DNA of 64,000 nt from Kineothrix sp. IPX-CK (lineage in GTDB: Bacteria; Bacillota; Clostridia; Lachnospirales; Lachnospiraceae). Below the pieces are notes generated by a model. The model saw only the letters and a program-made list of their open reading frames with translations. It did not search any database and was not told the DNA's origin. The position numbers and the translations under genes were made by a program. Positions 34,421 through 42,724 of the stretch are shown one piece after another (the first letter of the stretch is position 1; every line of letters begins with the position of its first letter). The DNA is taken from positions 1,364,001 to 1,428,000 of the forward strand of contig NZ_CP146256.1 in assembly GCF_039134705.1 (NCBI RefSeq), read 5' to 3'.

Positions 34421-34483
34421 TTTCATGAAAAAATATATTTTTTCATGAAATATATTGACAAAACTCTAGATTATATGTATACT
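34421..34483 (+). promoter_or_regulatory. 30-bp palindrome and promoter of the ADP-kinase/transport operon
   Basis: TTTCATGAAA at 34421-34430 and again at 34441-34450, joined by AAATATATTT, make a perfect 30-bp palindrome with half-sites two helical turns apart. TTGACA (34455-34460), 17 bp, TATACT (34478-34483) follows directly. Placement upstream of -35 suits an activator or a DNA-looping regulator. The operon ends with an RpiR-family gene, the best candidate. Confidence 0.8.
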
Positions 34484-34602
34484 TCTATTAAATTCTTAAT
34501 AAAAGTGAAACGCGAAAATGACATGGAAAATGGAGCGGAAAAAGCAGTATATATTCCGTCCGGACGGTAAAGAATTATCAGGTAGAAGGATGTGTTTAAA
34601 AG

Positions 34603-35928
34603 ATGTCATATGTAGATAAATACCGGCAATACCTCGAAGAAAGTACATCCCTTGCAGCATACAGCAAAAAAGAGGGAAAGGCACCTGTATTCGCATATAC
34701 GAGCAATTTAGATGTGGTGTTGGTCTGGGATTCGAAAATATACAATGAAATATTGGATACTTATTTAAAAGAAGAGCCTTATGTCAAAGAAGGTGATGTC
34801 ATGGATACATTAGAAGACTTTGCCCGTATCAGCAGTTTTTATCTTATGCAGGGACTGGGCGGCAACTTCGACATTACGGATATCGCGGTGTGCGATTATC
34901 TGAATGAAATGTTTGTATCCGAATTTGCCTTGGGAGGCACCTGCGCACAGGCAGCAGCAGCCATAGGAACGATGGGATTCCCTGTTAACGTTCATTTGAC
35001 AGATGCTTGCAGGAAAGTATCTGAGATGATGGATCACGAAGGAACGACGATCATCGAAGGGAATAAAAAAGTGCCTATCATGAAGGGAACGTCCATGGAG
35101 GAGCCGGTGTACCATTTTATTCTCCAGTTCAACAAGGGTGATAGAATACGGATCTTAGGGCGGGAAATAGAAATACCTCTGTCCAACCGTTTGATACTTT
35201 TCTACGATACGGTACACAAGGAAGTTCCTATTAAGAAAGAGTTTCTGGATTACTGGAACCAAGAGGAGCAGTCGCCTTCTTCCTATTTAATATCCGGCTT
35301 TGATGCGATTATAGATTCAGGTATCATGGAGAAGCGTCTGCAGGAGCTTAAGCCTCATTTGGAAACGATGCGTAAGAAACATCCGGAGACGGTGATTTAT
35401 TTCGAAGGAGCCTTCTATATGAACCCGAAGGTAAAGGAGCAGGCTTCGGATACATTCGGCAGATACGCTCATATCATCGGAATGAACGAAGAAGAACTGG
35501 AGCAGCAGGCAAAGCGGTTCGGATACGAAATAGACACCCAGACTATAGAAGATGTATTAAAGGGACTGGAAGTAATTCTTTCCAAGTATCCGGTAAAGGG
35601 AATTATTCTGCATACGAAGGATTACGCCATGTATTACGGTGATGAGCTTAAGGGCGTGGATATCGAAAAAGGTCTGACTATGGGAAATATCATGTCGGCT
35701 ACAAGAGCGAGAATCGGCAGATACGGGAATCCGCAGGAATGCGAAGAAACTTTATCGCTGGCCCTCAGCCAAAGAGGACTTCAGTTTGCTGAAGCGGCTA
35801 TGCAGCAGGATTCGGAGCGCACGATCAAGGTGGTTCCTTCCAGATATTTGGAGCATCCCAAGTATACGATAGGCTTGGGCGACACGTTTACTGCAGGAGT
35901 ACACACCTGCTTTATTCAAAGAAAATAG
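34603..35928 (+). CDS. ADP-dependent phosphofructokinase/glucokinase-family kinase
   Basis: A 441-residue ribokinase-fold protein resembling the archaeal-type ADP-dependent sugar kinases. It begins with a substrate strand FAYTSNLDVVLVWD and has a GGTCAQAAAAIGTMGFPV nucleoside/sugar region. ISGFDAIIDSG is the typical inner strand, HIIGMNEEEL the NxxE motif, and IGLGDTFTAGV (D427) the catalytic loop. Such enzymes are rare in bacteria. The position between dhaKL and the FGGY kinase suggests it phosphorylates a pathway sugar or sugar phosphate. Donor and substrate are inferred, not shown. Confidence 0.7.
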   Translation: MSYVDKYRQYLEESTSLAAYSKKEGKAPVFAYTSNLDVVLVWDSKIYNEILDTYLKEEPYVKEGDVMDTLEDFARISSFYLMQGLGGNFDITDIAVCDYLNEMFVSEFALGGTCAQAAAAIGTMGFPVNVHLTDACRKVSEMMDHEGTTIIEGNKKVPIMKGTSMEEPVYHFILQFNKGDRIRILGREIEIPLSNRLILFYDTVHKEVPIKKEFLDYWNQEEQSPSSYLISGFDAIIDSGIMEKRLQELKPHLETMRKKHPETVIYFEGAFYMNPKVKEQASDTFGRYAHIIGMNEEELEQQAKRFGYEIDTQTIEDVLKGLEVILSKYPVKGIILHTKDYAMYYGDELKGVDIEKGLTMGNIMSATRARIGRYGNPQECEETLSLALSQRGLQFAEAAMQQDSERTIKVVPSRYLEHPKYTIGLGDTFTAGVHTCFIQRK

Positions 35929-35950
35929 AGACGGTGAGGAGGAATGCACA

Positions 35951-37480
35951 GTGTCATATTTAATGGGAATTGATCTAGGAACCTCCAGTCTGAAAGTATT
36001 GATAATAGATGAAAAAGGTGCGGTAAAGGCAGTCTGTGCAAGAGATTACCAATTCTCCTCTCCTTATAACGGATATGCGGAGCACGACCCGAGACATTGG
36101 TGGGAAGCCTGCGTTTCGGCTATACGGGAAGCTATTCCCAAAAGTGGTGTAAAACCGGAGGAAATAGCGGGAGTAAGCTTTTCGGGGCAAATGCATGGAG
36201 CTGTTATGCTGGACGAAAAAAAGGAAATCATACGTCCTGCCATACTTCATTGTGATGCCAGATCTTCCAGACAGGTGAAGTACATGAAGGACACTCTTGG
36301 GGAAACGAGGTTGAAGGAGCTTGTCATGAATCCTATTTACTCGGGGTTCCTGCTCCCATCCTTATTATGGGTAAGGGAAAACGAGCCTGAAAATTATAAG
36401 CGGGTGCGTTATGTGTGCCTCCCCAAGGATTATATAAAATTTAAGCTTACCGGGGAAATTACTTCCGATTATTCGGATGCCTCCGCAACGCTCGCTTTCG
36501 ATATTAGAAATGGAAGCTGGTCGAAGGATATTTTGGACATTTTTTCCGTTCCAATAGAGATTTTTCCGCCTTGCCTTAATACCGATGAGGCGGCGGGAAG
36601 AATCAGCGGGGAGGCCGCAAGACAAACAGGACTGTCCGTGAAAACGATAGTATCGGCAGGCGGCGGAGATCAGGTAATGCAGGGAATCGGAAACGGAATT
36701 ACATTCGCAGGAGGTTCTTCCGTAAATATAGGAACCAGCGGACAGGTGTCTTTCCAAAGCGATATACCGATTTTAAACCCTAAGCTTTCCACCAATACTT
36801 TCTGTGGTTATAAAAAAGGCAGATGGATTACCATGGGAGCCATCATGAATGCAGGAATATCTTTAAAATGGTGCAACAAGCTGTTAGGACAGACAGATTA
36901 TAAGAAAATAGACGAAGCGGTGAGCCGGGTAGTGCCGGGAAGTAACGGTGTCATATTTCTTCCTTATTTAAATGGAGAGAGAACCCCTCACTTGAATCCC
37001 GATATCAGCGGCGAATTCGTAGGAGTAAATATCAATACGGGGCCGATAGAGCTGACAAGAGCTGTGATGGAAGGGGTTTCCTACGCGCTGATGCAGTGTA
37101 TCGAGCTGTGCGGCGAACTGGGACTTAAGACCAAGGACTATATGGTAGCCTCCGGAGGAGGTGCGAGAAGCGCTCCGTGGTTACAGATGCAGGCAGATAT
37201 TTATAACATACCCTTAAGGGTCATGGAGACTGAGGAACAAGCTAGTTTAGGTGCAGCGATTGCGGCGGGAGTAGGAGCCGGAGTCTTTAAGGATATAGAG
37301 GAAGGGTGCAAAAGAACCGTCCATTATAAAGATATGGAGGTAATCCCAGACGCTGCCAGACACCGTATTTATGAAGAATATTACGGATTGTTCAAAGAGA
37401 TATATAAGACGAGCGGCCATGTGTTGGAAAAGGTCACTCTGCTGGGGAGAAGAATTGAAAAAGAAAACTTGTTTGAATGA
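35951..37480 (+). CDS. xylB: Xylulokinase-type FGGY kinase
   Basis: A 509-residue sugar kinase with two actin-like domains. The N-terminal phosphate loop is GIDLGTSSLKVLIID, and the substrate motif is VSFSGQMHGAVML, as in xylulokinases. The second domain has SAGGGDQVMQGIGNG, NIGTSGQVSF and the ATP-binding ASGGGARSAPWLQMQADI. It uses a GTG start at 35951, 8 nt after GAGGAGG. D-xylulose is the conventional substrate, but FGGY kinases in C4/C5 polyol clusters vary. It lies 18 bp before the ABC ATPase gene. Confidence 0.85.
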   Translation: MSYLMGIDLGTSSLKVLIIDEKGAVKAVCARDYQFSSPYNGYAEHDPRHWWEACVSAIREAIPKSGVKPEEIAGVSFSGQMHGAVMLDEKKEIIRPAILHCDARSSRQVKYMKDTLGETRLKELVMNPIYSGFLLPSLLWVRENEPENYKRVRYVCLPKDYIKFKLTGEITSDYSDASATLAFDIRNGSWSKDILDIFSVPIEIFPPCLNTDEAAGRISGEAARQTGLSVKTIVSAGGGDQVMQGIGNGITFAGGSSVNIGTSGQVSFQSDIPILNPKLSTNTFCGYKKGRWITMGAIMNAGISLKWCNKLLGQTDYKKIDEAVSRVVPGSNGVIFLPYLNGERTPHLNPDISGEFVGVNINTGPIELTRAVMEGVSYALMQCIELCGELGLKTKDYMVASGGGARSAPWLQMQADIYNIPLRVMETEEQASLGAAIAAGVGAGVFKDIEEGCKRTVHYKDMEVIPDAARHRIYEEYYGLFKEIYKTSGHVLEKVTLLGRRIEKENLFE

Positions 37481-37498
37481 AAAATGGAGGTGAAAGCG

Positions 37499-39022
37499 TT
37501 GGAAAAGAACACAGACGGTAAGAATGAGTATATTTTACAATGCGAAGGTATCAGCAAGGCGTTCGGAGGAACACAGGCGCTTAAAGATGTTCAGCTGTAC
37601 GTGAAACCGGGAGAGGTACATGCTCTGATGGGAGAAAACGGTGCAGGTAAATCTACGCTCATGAAAATTGTAATCGGTCTTCATAAGCAGGACAAAGGGA
37701 CCATTACCTTCGAAGGGCAGCCCTATCAGGTGAAAGGGCCGGTAGACGCTATTAACGCAGGAATTGCGATGATTCATCAGGAATTGAATCCGGAGCCGCA
37801 TCTGTCCATCGCGGACAGTATCTTCCTTAAAAGAGAGGATACAGTAGGTAAGTTTTTCCTTAATAAGAAAAAACAGAACGAAAGAGCGGGAGAAATATTA
37901 AAGCAGTTTGATTTCCCTTACGGACCAAAGACATTAATCAAGGAACTGACGCTGGCTCAGGTTCAGATGGTGGAGATCATCAAGGCAGTATCCTCGGATG
38001 CGAGAATGATTATCATGGATGAGCCTACATCTTCTTTGGACAGCGAAGAGACAGATCACTTGTTTCGTGTTATCAGAGAACTAAAGGCGAAAGGTGTGGC
38101 GATTATCTATATTTCACACCGTATGGAAGAAATTTTCAAGATATGTGATACCGTATCGGTATTCCGGGACGGAATGTATATTACATCCGCTCCACTGTCT
38201 GAAATATCCAGAGATGAACTGATCTCAAAGATGGTAGGACGTAAGGTGGAGAATGTATTTCCCAAGGTGGACTGCAAGATCGGCGATGTCGTATTCAAAG
38301 CGGAAAACTTGAGCGGAAAAGGTTTTAAGGATATTAATTTTGAGGTACATGCAGGCGAAATATTAGGGATTTCAGGATTGGTAGGCTCAGGACGAAGCGA
38401 GACGATGAGAGCAATATTCGGGCTGGACCCCATAGACAGCGGTAAGATGTATCTGGAAGGCAAGGAAATCAAGAATAAAAATCCCCGGTCAGCCATTAAC
38501 AAAGGAATTTGTATGGTAAATGAGGATAGAAAAAATTACGGTTTATGTCTGCTGCGTTCCCTGAGGGAAAACATCTCACTGCCCAATCTGCCAAAAAAGC
38601 AGAAAGGCCTTTTGATCAATCAAAGGCGGGAAATAAAGGAATGTGAAGAAGTAGCTAAGCAGCTTACCGTAAAAGCAGCCAGCATAGAGCATGACGCCTT
38701 TTCGCTAAGCGGTGGAAACCAGCAGAAAGTAGTAATTGCGAAATGGATTATGGCAAATCCCAAGCTTCTTATTTTGGATGAGCCTACCAGAGGTGTGGAT
38801 GTCGGAGCGAAATCGGAAATCCATTCTCTTATGTGCCAGTTTGCTGCCAAAGGTATGGCGATTATAATGATTTCTTCGGAATTACCGGAGATTATGGGTA
38901 TGAGTGACCGTATCCTCGTTTACCATGAAGGAACGATAAACGGAGCGGTTACCAGAGAGGAAATCTTAAATTCATCAGCGACGGAAGAAGTTATTTTAGC
39001 CAAGGCTTTCGGCGGTAAATAG
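37499..39022 (+). CDS. Sugar ABC transporter ATPase, RbsA/XylG type
   Basis: A 507-residue protein with two tandem ATPase domains. The first has Walker A GENGAGKSTLMK and Walker B MIIMDEPTS; its ABC signature is altered (LTLAQVQMVEI). The second has LVGSGRSETMRA in place of Walker A, the signature LSGGNQQKVVIAKW and LLILDEPTRGVDVGAK. Degenerate second Walker A is normal in this family. I use the TTG at 37499, 6 nt after GGAGGTGA; the in-frame ATG at 37484 overlaps that ribosome site. Confidence 0.92.
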   Translation: MEKNTDGKNEYILQCEGISKAFGGTQALKDVQLYVKPGEVHALMGENGAGKSTLMKIVIGLHKQDKGTITFEGQPYQVKGPVDAINAGIAMIHQELNPEPHLSIADSIFLKREDTVGKFFLNKKKQNERAGEILKQFDFPYGPKTLIKELTLAQVQMVEIIKAVSSDARMIIMDEPTSSLDSEETDHLFRVIRELKAKGVAIIYISHRMEEIFKICDTVSVFRDGMYITSAPLSEISRDELISKMVGRKVENVFPKVDCKIGDVVFKAENLSGKGFKDINFEVHAGEILGISGLVGSGRSETMRAIFGLDPIDSGKMYLEGKEIKNKNPRSAINKGICMVNEDRKNYGLCLLRSLRENISLPNLPKKQKGLLINQRREIKECEEVAKQLTVKAASIEHDAFSLSGGNQQKVVIAKWIMANPKLLILDEPTRGVDVGAKSEIHSLMCQFAAKGMAIIMISSELPEIMGMSDRILVYHEGTINGAVTREEILNSSATEEVILAKAFGGK

Positions 39023-39037
39023 AGGAGGATAGAAAAA

Positions 39038-40012
39038 ATGATAGGAAAAATTAAAGCAAAGAGTATGAATAACGATAATTTAAGAATGTTCATGGGAAAG
39101 TACGGAATCGGTCTCGTCCTGCTTCTGATGATGGTAGTGATCGGTATTATGGAGCCGACATTCGCTACTTCCAAGAACTTTATGAACGTAGCTACTCAGG
39201 TAGCCATTAACGGTATGATTTCCTACGGTATGTGTCTTGCGATCACGACCGGTGGTATCGACCTGGCGGTCGGTGCCCAATTAGCCCTGACGAGCTGTGT
39301 ACTGGGCGTTACGATTACCAACAGTGGAATGAACGTTTGGACGGCGTGTGGAGTTGCGCTTTTAGTAGCTACATTTTTCGGTTTTTTGAACGGCTTTTTA
39401 ATCGCTAAATTTAACATGTTCCCTTTCGTTGTAACCTTATCCACACAGTTGATCATCCGTGGTTTGTCTCAGGTTATCAGCGGCGGTAAAGCGATTTCCC
39501 TTACTAGCGATGCCTTCAAAGGCATTTATTCCGATAAGTTTTTAGGAATGCCGATTCCGATCGTTATCTTAATTGTAATTTCGATAATTATGTATCTTTT
39601 GCTTCACTGGACCAAGTTCGGACGTTATATCTTCGCGGTAGGCGGCAATGTAAACGCTGCAATCGCTTCCGGCGTCAGCGAATTCTGGACGAAGGTCGGT
39701 GTATATACGGTCAGCGGGTTTTTGGCGGGCGTTGCGGCAATTATCTTTACCGCAAAGACGGGCTCCGCACAATCCAATATCGGTGTAGGTTATGAAACGG
39801 ATGCGGTTGCGGCCTGCGTACTCGGAGGTACATCCTTCGCAGGTGGTATAGCAACGATTCCCGGAGTACTTATGGGTATCTTCATCATCGGTTTTATCTA
39901 TAACGGCATGAACCTGATCGGGGTGTCTTCCTATTACCAATCGATTGTAAAAGGCTGCGTTATCATTGGTGCCGTACTGCTCGATATGGTAATGAATAAA
40001 AGGAACCGATAA
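39038..40012 (+). CDS. Sugar ABC transporter permease, RbsC type
   Basis: A 324-residue membrane permease with about ten helices. Family motifs are MCLAITTGGIDLAVGAQLAL near residue 70 and the coupling segment GRYIFAVGGNVNAAIASGV. AACVLGGTSFAGGIATIPGVLMG is the conserved late loop. It is followed by 162 bp and then the binding protein gene. A small GGTAA-TATT-TTACC hairpin right after the stop codon may modulate downstream expression. Confidence 0.92.
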   Translation: MIGKIKAKSMNNDNLRMFMGKYGIGLVLLLMMVVIGIMEPTFATSKNFMNVATQVAINGMISYGMCLAITTGGIDLAVGAQLALTSCVLGVTITNSGMNVWTACGVALLVATFFGFLNGFLIAKFNMFPFVVTLSTQLIIRGLSQVISGGKAISLTSDAFKGIYSDKFLGMPIPIVILIVISIIMYLLLHWTKFGRYIFAVGGNVNAAIASGVSEFWTKVGVYTVSGFLAGVAAIIFTAKTGSAQSNIGVGYETDAVAACVLGGTSFAGGIATIPGVLMGIFIIGFIYNGMNLIGVSSYYQSIVKGCVIIGAVLLDMVMNKRNR

Positions 40013-40174
40013 GGGGTAATATTTTACCGACACAAAAAATCAATCTAGGTGATAACTTTTAGGTATCTTTTTATGAATGGGTGGATTACACTCGCAGAAA
40101 ATGCAATACCCGAAAGTATTACAATATTTAATTAGCACTGATGGATTCATAAGAAAAAGGAGGAAATATTTATT

Positions 40175-41251
40175 ATGATGAAAAAAGTATTAGCAATCAC
40201 GATGGCAATCACAATGACCTTCGGCCTGATGGCATGCGGCAGCACTAAAACAGAAACAGCTGAGCCCGCAGCTCCGGCAGAAACGACAACAGAGGAAACG
40301 ACAGAAGCAGCAACCGATACGGAAACAACAGCAGAAGATGCAGTAGAAGAAGTTGCTGCAGGCGCTGATGTGAACGGCGATGGTAAAGTAATTGTGGGAT
40401 ATATCTCCAAGAACTTAACAGACCCTTTCCACGCACCGATCAATGAGTATGCGGAAAAGACCTTGAACCAGCTTAAGAGCGACGGTGTTATCGATGACTG
40501 GACCGGAATCCTTGATGGTGAAACAGACCCTAACAAGCAGATCGACCGTGCTGACGAATGTATTACAAAAGGCTGTGATGCAGTTATTGTCCTTCCGGCT
40601 GAGTCAGAAGCATCCGATCCTGCAATAACAAAGCTTGCAGATGCAGGTATTAACGTAATCGTTGTTAATTCAAAGACGACAAGCACAGATGAAAGAGCAC
40701 TTGCATTCTGCGGTTCCAATGACGTAGAAGCAGGCAAGATGCTTGGTGACTGGGTTGTTCAGAATGTTCCTGACGGCGGAAAATATATCCACTGCACAGG
40801 TATCCTTGGAAACTCTGCACAGATCGACCGTGGAGCAGGCCTTGCGGAAGTTATGGCTGCTAATCCTCAGTTCGAAATGGTAGGCGAGCCCGATACACAG
40901 TGGTCCGGTGATAAGGCAGCAAACGCTACGACAGACGCTATTGCACAGTATGGCGATGAATTAGTAGCAGTTATCTGCGATAATGACGATATGTCATCCG
41001 CAGCACAGCGTGCAGCTAACGATGCAGGCAGAAGCGACATCATCTGCGTAGGTGTAGATGGAAACCAGAACCCGTTACAGATGGTTAAAGACGGCGACTT
41101 AGGCGCTACCATACTTCAGGACGGCGTTGGCCAGGTTGCTGCTGGTATCAATGTTATTACAGCGTTAATCAATGGCGAAGACTTTGATCCCGCACCGGTT
41201 ATTCCTTTTGTACTCGTTACGAAAGATAACGTAGATGAATATTTGCAATAA
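40175..41251 (+). CDS. Sugar ABC transporter binding lipoprotein, RbsB type
   Basis: A 358-residue family-4 (type 1 PBP) binding protein. The signal peptide ends LMAC (lipobox), followed by a Thr/Glu/Ala-rich spacer (about 21-65). The mature fold starts VIVGYISKNLTDPFHAPINEYAEK and includes GCDAVIVLPAESEA, VDGNQNPLQMV and GATILQDGVGQ. The EASDPAITKLADAGINVIVVNS stretch is typical of pentose/tetrose/ribose-binding members. It delivers its sugar or polyol to the permease upstream. Substrate is inferred only from the operon. Confidence 0.92.
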   Translation: MMKKVLAITMAITMTFGLMACGSTKTETAEPAAPAETTTEETTEAATDTETTAEDAVEEVAAGADVNGDGKVIVGYISKNLTDPFHAPINEYAEKTLNQLKSDGVIDDWTGILDGETDPNKQIDRADECITKGCDAVIVLPAESEASDPAITKLADAGINVIVVNSKTTSTDERALAFCGSNDVEAGKMLGDWVVQNVPDGGKYIHCTGILGNSAQIDRGAGLAEVMAANPQFEMVGEPDTQWSGDKAANATTDAIAQYGDELVAVICDNDDMSSAAQRAANDAGRSDIICVGVDGNQNPLQMVKDGDLGATILQDGVGQVAAGINVITALINGEDFDPAPVIPFVLVTKDNVDEYLQ

Positions 41252-41337
41252 CAAATTATAATTTTCCGAAAAGTGCTGATTAAAATATTGAGTTTGTAAT
41301 GAAGGGAGGAGTTTGGATGGATAGTCCGGCTCCTCTT

Positions 41338-41416
41338 GTTTCTCTTATAGGAAGGAGCTCCTATAAGAGAAAAGCCCTACGGGCAGGATGCGCAGATGCG
41401 CGCGCGGAACAAAAAT
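41338..41416. repeat. Repeat family B, uninterrupted copy
   Basis: TTTCTCTTATAGGAAGGAGC and its palindromic partner TCCTATAAGAGAAA are followed by CGGGCAGGATGCGCAGATGC and a CGCGCG end, then AACAAAAAT. The same order occurs before ribD, where it is interrupted by the MITE-like element. It lies between the binding-protein gene and rpiB within one operon. Confidence 0.7.
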
Positions 41417-41448
41417 GAAAATTTTAATAAAAAGGAAGGAAAAGGAAG

Positions 41449-41904
41449 ATGAAAATAGCAATAGGATGCGATGAGGCGGCATACGCTTTGAAAGTAGAGA
41501 TTATGAAGCATTTAGAAGATATAGGAGTGGAATACGATGATTTCGGTGCGAACAAAGGAGAAGTAGTGCTTTATCCTGATGTGGCAAAGAGTGTTGCCGA
41601 GGCGGTGGCCGACGGTAAATACGAAAGAGGAATCCTCGTATGCGGTACGGGAATCGGGATGGCGATTACGGCGAATAAGGTACCCGGAATCAGGGCGGCG
41701 GTATGTCATGATCCATTCTCCACAGAGCGTTCCAGAAAGAGCAATGACGCACAGATCATGTGCATGGGCGAGCGTGTCATCGGTGTAGAGCTGGCAAAAT
41801 ATTTGGTGGATATCTGGTTGAAGTGCGACTTTGCAGGCGGCGGCTCAAAGCCGAAGGTGGACAGGATTATGGAAGTAGAGCAGTCCTATCTGGCCAGGAA
41901 ATAG
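41449..41904 (+). CDS. rpiB: RpiB/LacAB-family isomerase lacking the ring-opening His
   Basis: A 151-residue sugar-phosphate isomerase. The catalytic Cys is kept (ILVCGTGIGMAI, C65), as is NDAQIMCMGERVIG. Two RpiB residues differ from the E. coli enzyme as I recall it. The CDH near the start is CDE (E9), and the HN that opens the ribose ring is SN (S98-N99). A substrate without a ring form, such as D-erythrulose 4-phosphate, would not need that His. The next gene is a TpiA homologue, as in tetritol loci. Family is certain; ribose 5-phosphate as substrate is doubtful. Confidence 0.88.
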   Translation: MKIAIGCDEAAYALKVEIMKHLEDIGVEYDDFGANKGEVVLYPDVAKSVAEAVADGKYERGILVCGTGIGMAITANKVPGIRAAVCHDPFSTERSRKSNDAQIMCMGERVIGVELAKYLVDIWLKCDFAGGGSKPKVDRIMEVEQSYLARK

Positions 41905-41941
41905 AAGGCCGGCAGGAACGAGGAAGGGAGCATAAGGTAAA

Positions 41942-42724
41942 ATGGATAAGAAATTATATTTTGGAACCAATCTGAAAATGTACAAGACCATCGAAGAAAC
42001 AGTGTCATATCTTAAGAAGCTGGTGGATAATACAAAGGATATAAGCAGGGATGCGATAGAGCTTTTCGTCATTCCGTCGTATACATCGTTAAGTGCGGCC
42101 GTTACCTCCGTTGATCGCAGATTTATCAAGCTGGGAGCGCAAAACATGTGCTGGGAAGAGCAGGGACAGTTTACGGGAGAGATATCACCTCTTATGCTAA
42201 AGGAGCTGGCGCTGGATATGGTCATGATCGGTCATTCCGAGAGACGACATGTATTCGGTGAAAAAGACAGAGAAGAAAACCTTAAGGTAAAGGCTTCTTT
42301 GGCTCATGGTTTCAATACTCTTTTGTGTATCGGCGAGACGCTGGAAGAAAAGGAATACGGCATCAGTCCGGAGGTTCTTCGTACCCAGCTCAAAGTAGGC
42401 TTTCATGGAGTTTCCGGTGATCAGGCGGACAAAATTAAGGTGGCTTACGAGCCGGTGTGGTCCATCGGAGTAAACGGCATCCCGGCTTCGGCAGAGTATG
42501 CCGAAGAGATGCACAGGGTCATCAAGGGCTGTCTGGAAGAGCTGTTTGGAAAAAGGAGCGCAGAGATTCCTGTTTTGTACGGCGGAAGCGTGAATCCGGG
42601 AAATGCGGAGGATATGATTGTCCAGCCCTCTGTCGATGGTCTTTTTACCGGACGTGCCGCATGGCAGGCGGATGATTTTGACAGACTGATCCGTCAGGCA
42701 ATGAATGCTTATGAAAAAAGATAA
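41942..42724 (+). CDS. tpiA: Triosephosphate-isomerase-family protein (likely tetrulose-phosphate isomerase)
   Basis: A 260-residue TIM-barrel isomerase. Catalytic residues are present: N10/K12 in GTNLKMYK, His in VMIGHSERRH and Glu in AYEPVWSIG. The mobile loop 6 normally reads AIGTGKTA in housekeeping TPI but here is SIGVNGIPAS. EryH and LerI, TpiA relatives of tetritol pathways, interconvert L-erythrulose 1-phosphate and D-erythrulose 4-phosphate. With DhaKL and RpiB in the cluster, that reaction is the best guess. It overlaps the EIIC gene by 20 bp. Confidence 0.85.
   Translation: MDKKLYFGTNLKMYKTIEETVSYLKKLVDNTKDISRDAIELFVIPSYTSLSAAVTSVDRRFIKLGAQNMCWEEQGQFTGEISPLMLKELALDMVMIGHSERRHVFGEKDREENLKVKASLAHGFNTLLCIGETLEEKEYGISPEVLRTQLKVGFHGVSGDQADKIKVAYEPVWSIGVNGIPASAEYAEEMHRVIKGCLEELFGKRSAEIPVLYGGSVNPGNAEDMIVQPSVDGLFTGRAAWQADDFDRLIRQAMNAYEKR

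Noticed and set aside
37484..37499. ATG at 37484 as the start of the first sugar ABC ATPase
   Set aside because: It has no ribosome site, while GGAGGTGA inside the would-be coding part is ideally placed for the TTG at 37499.
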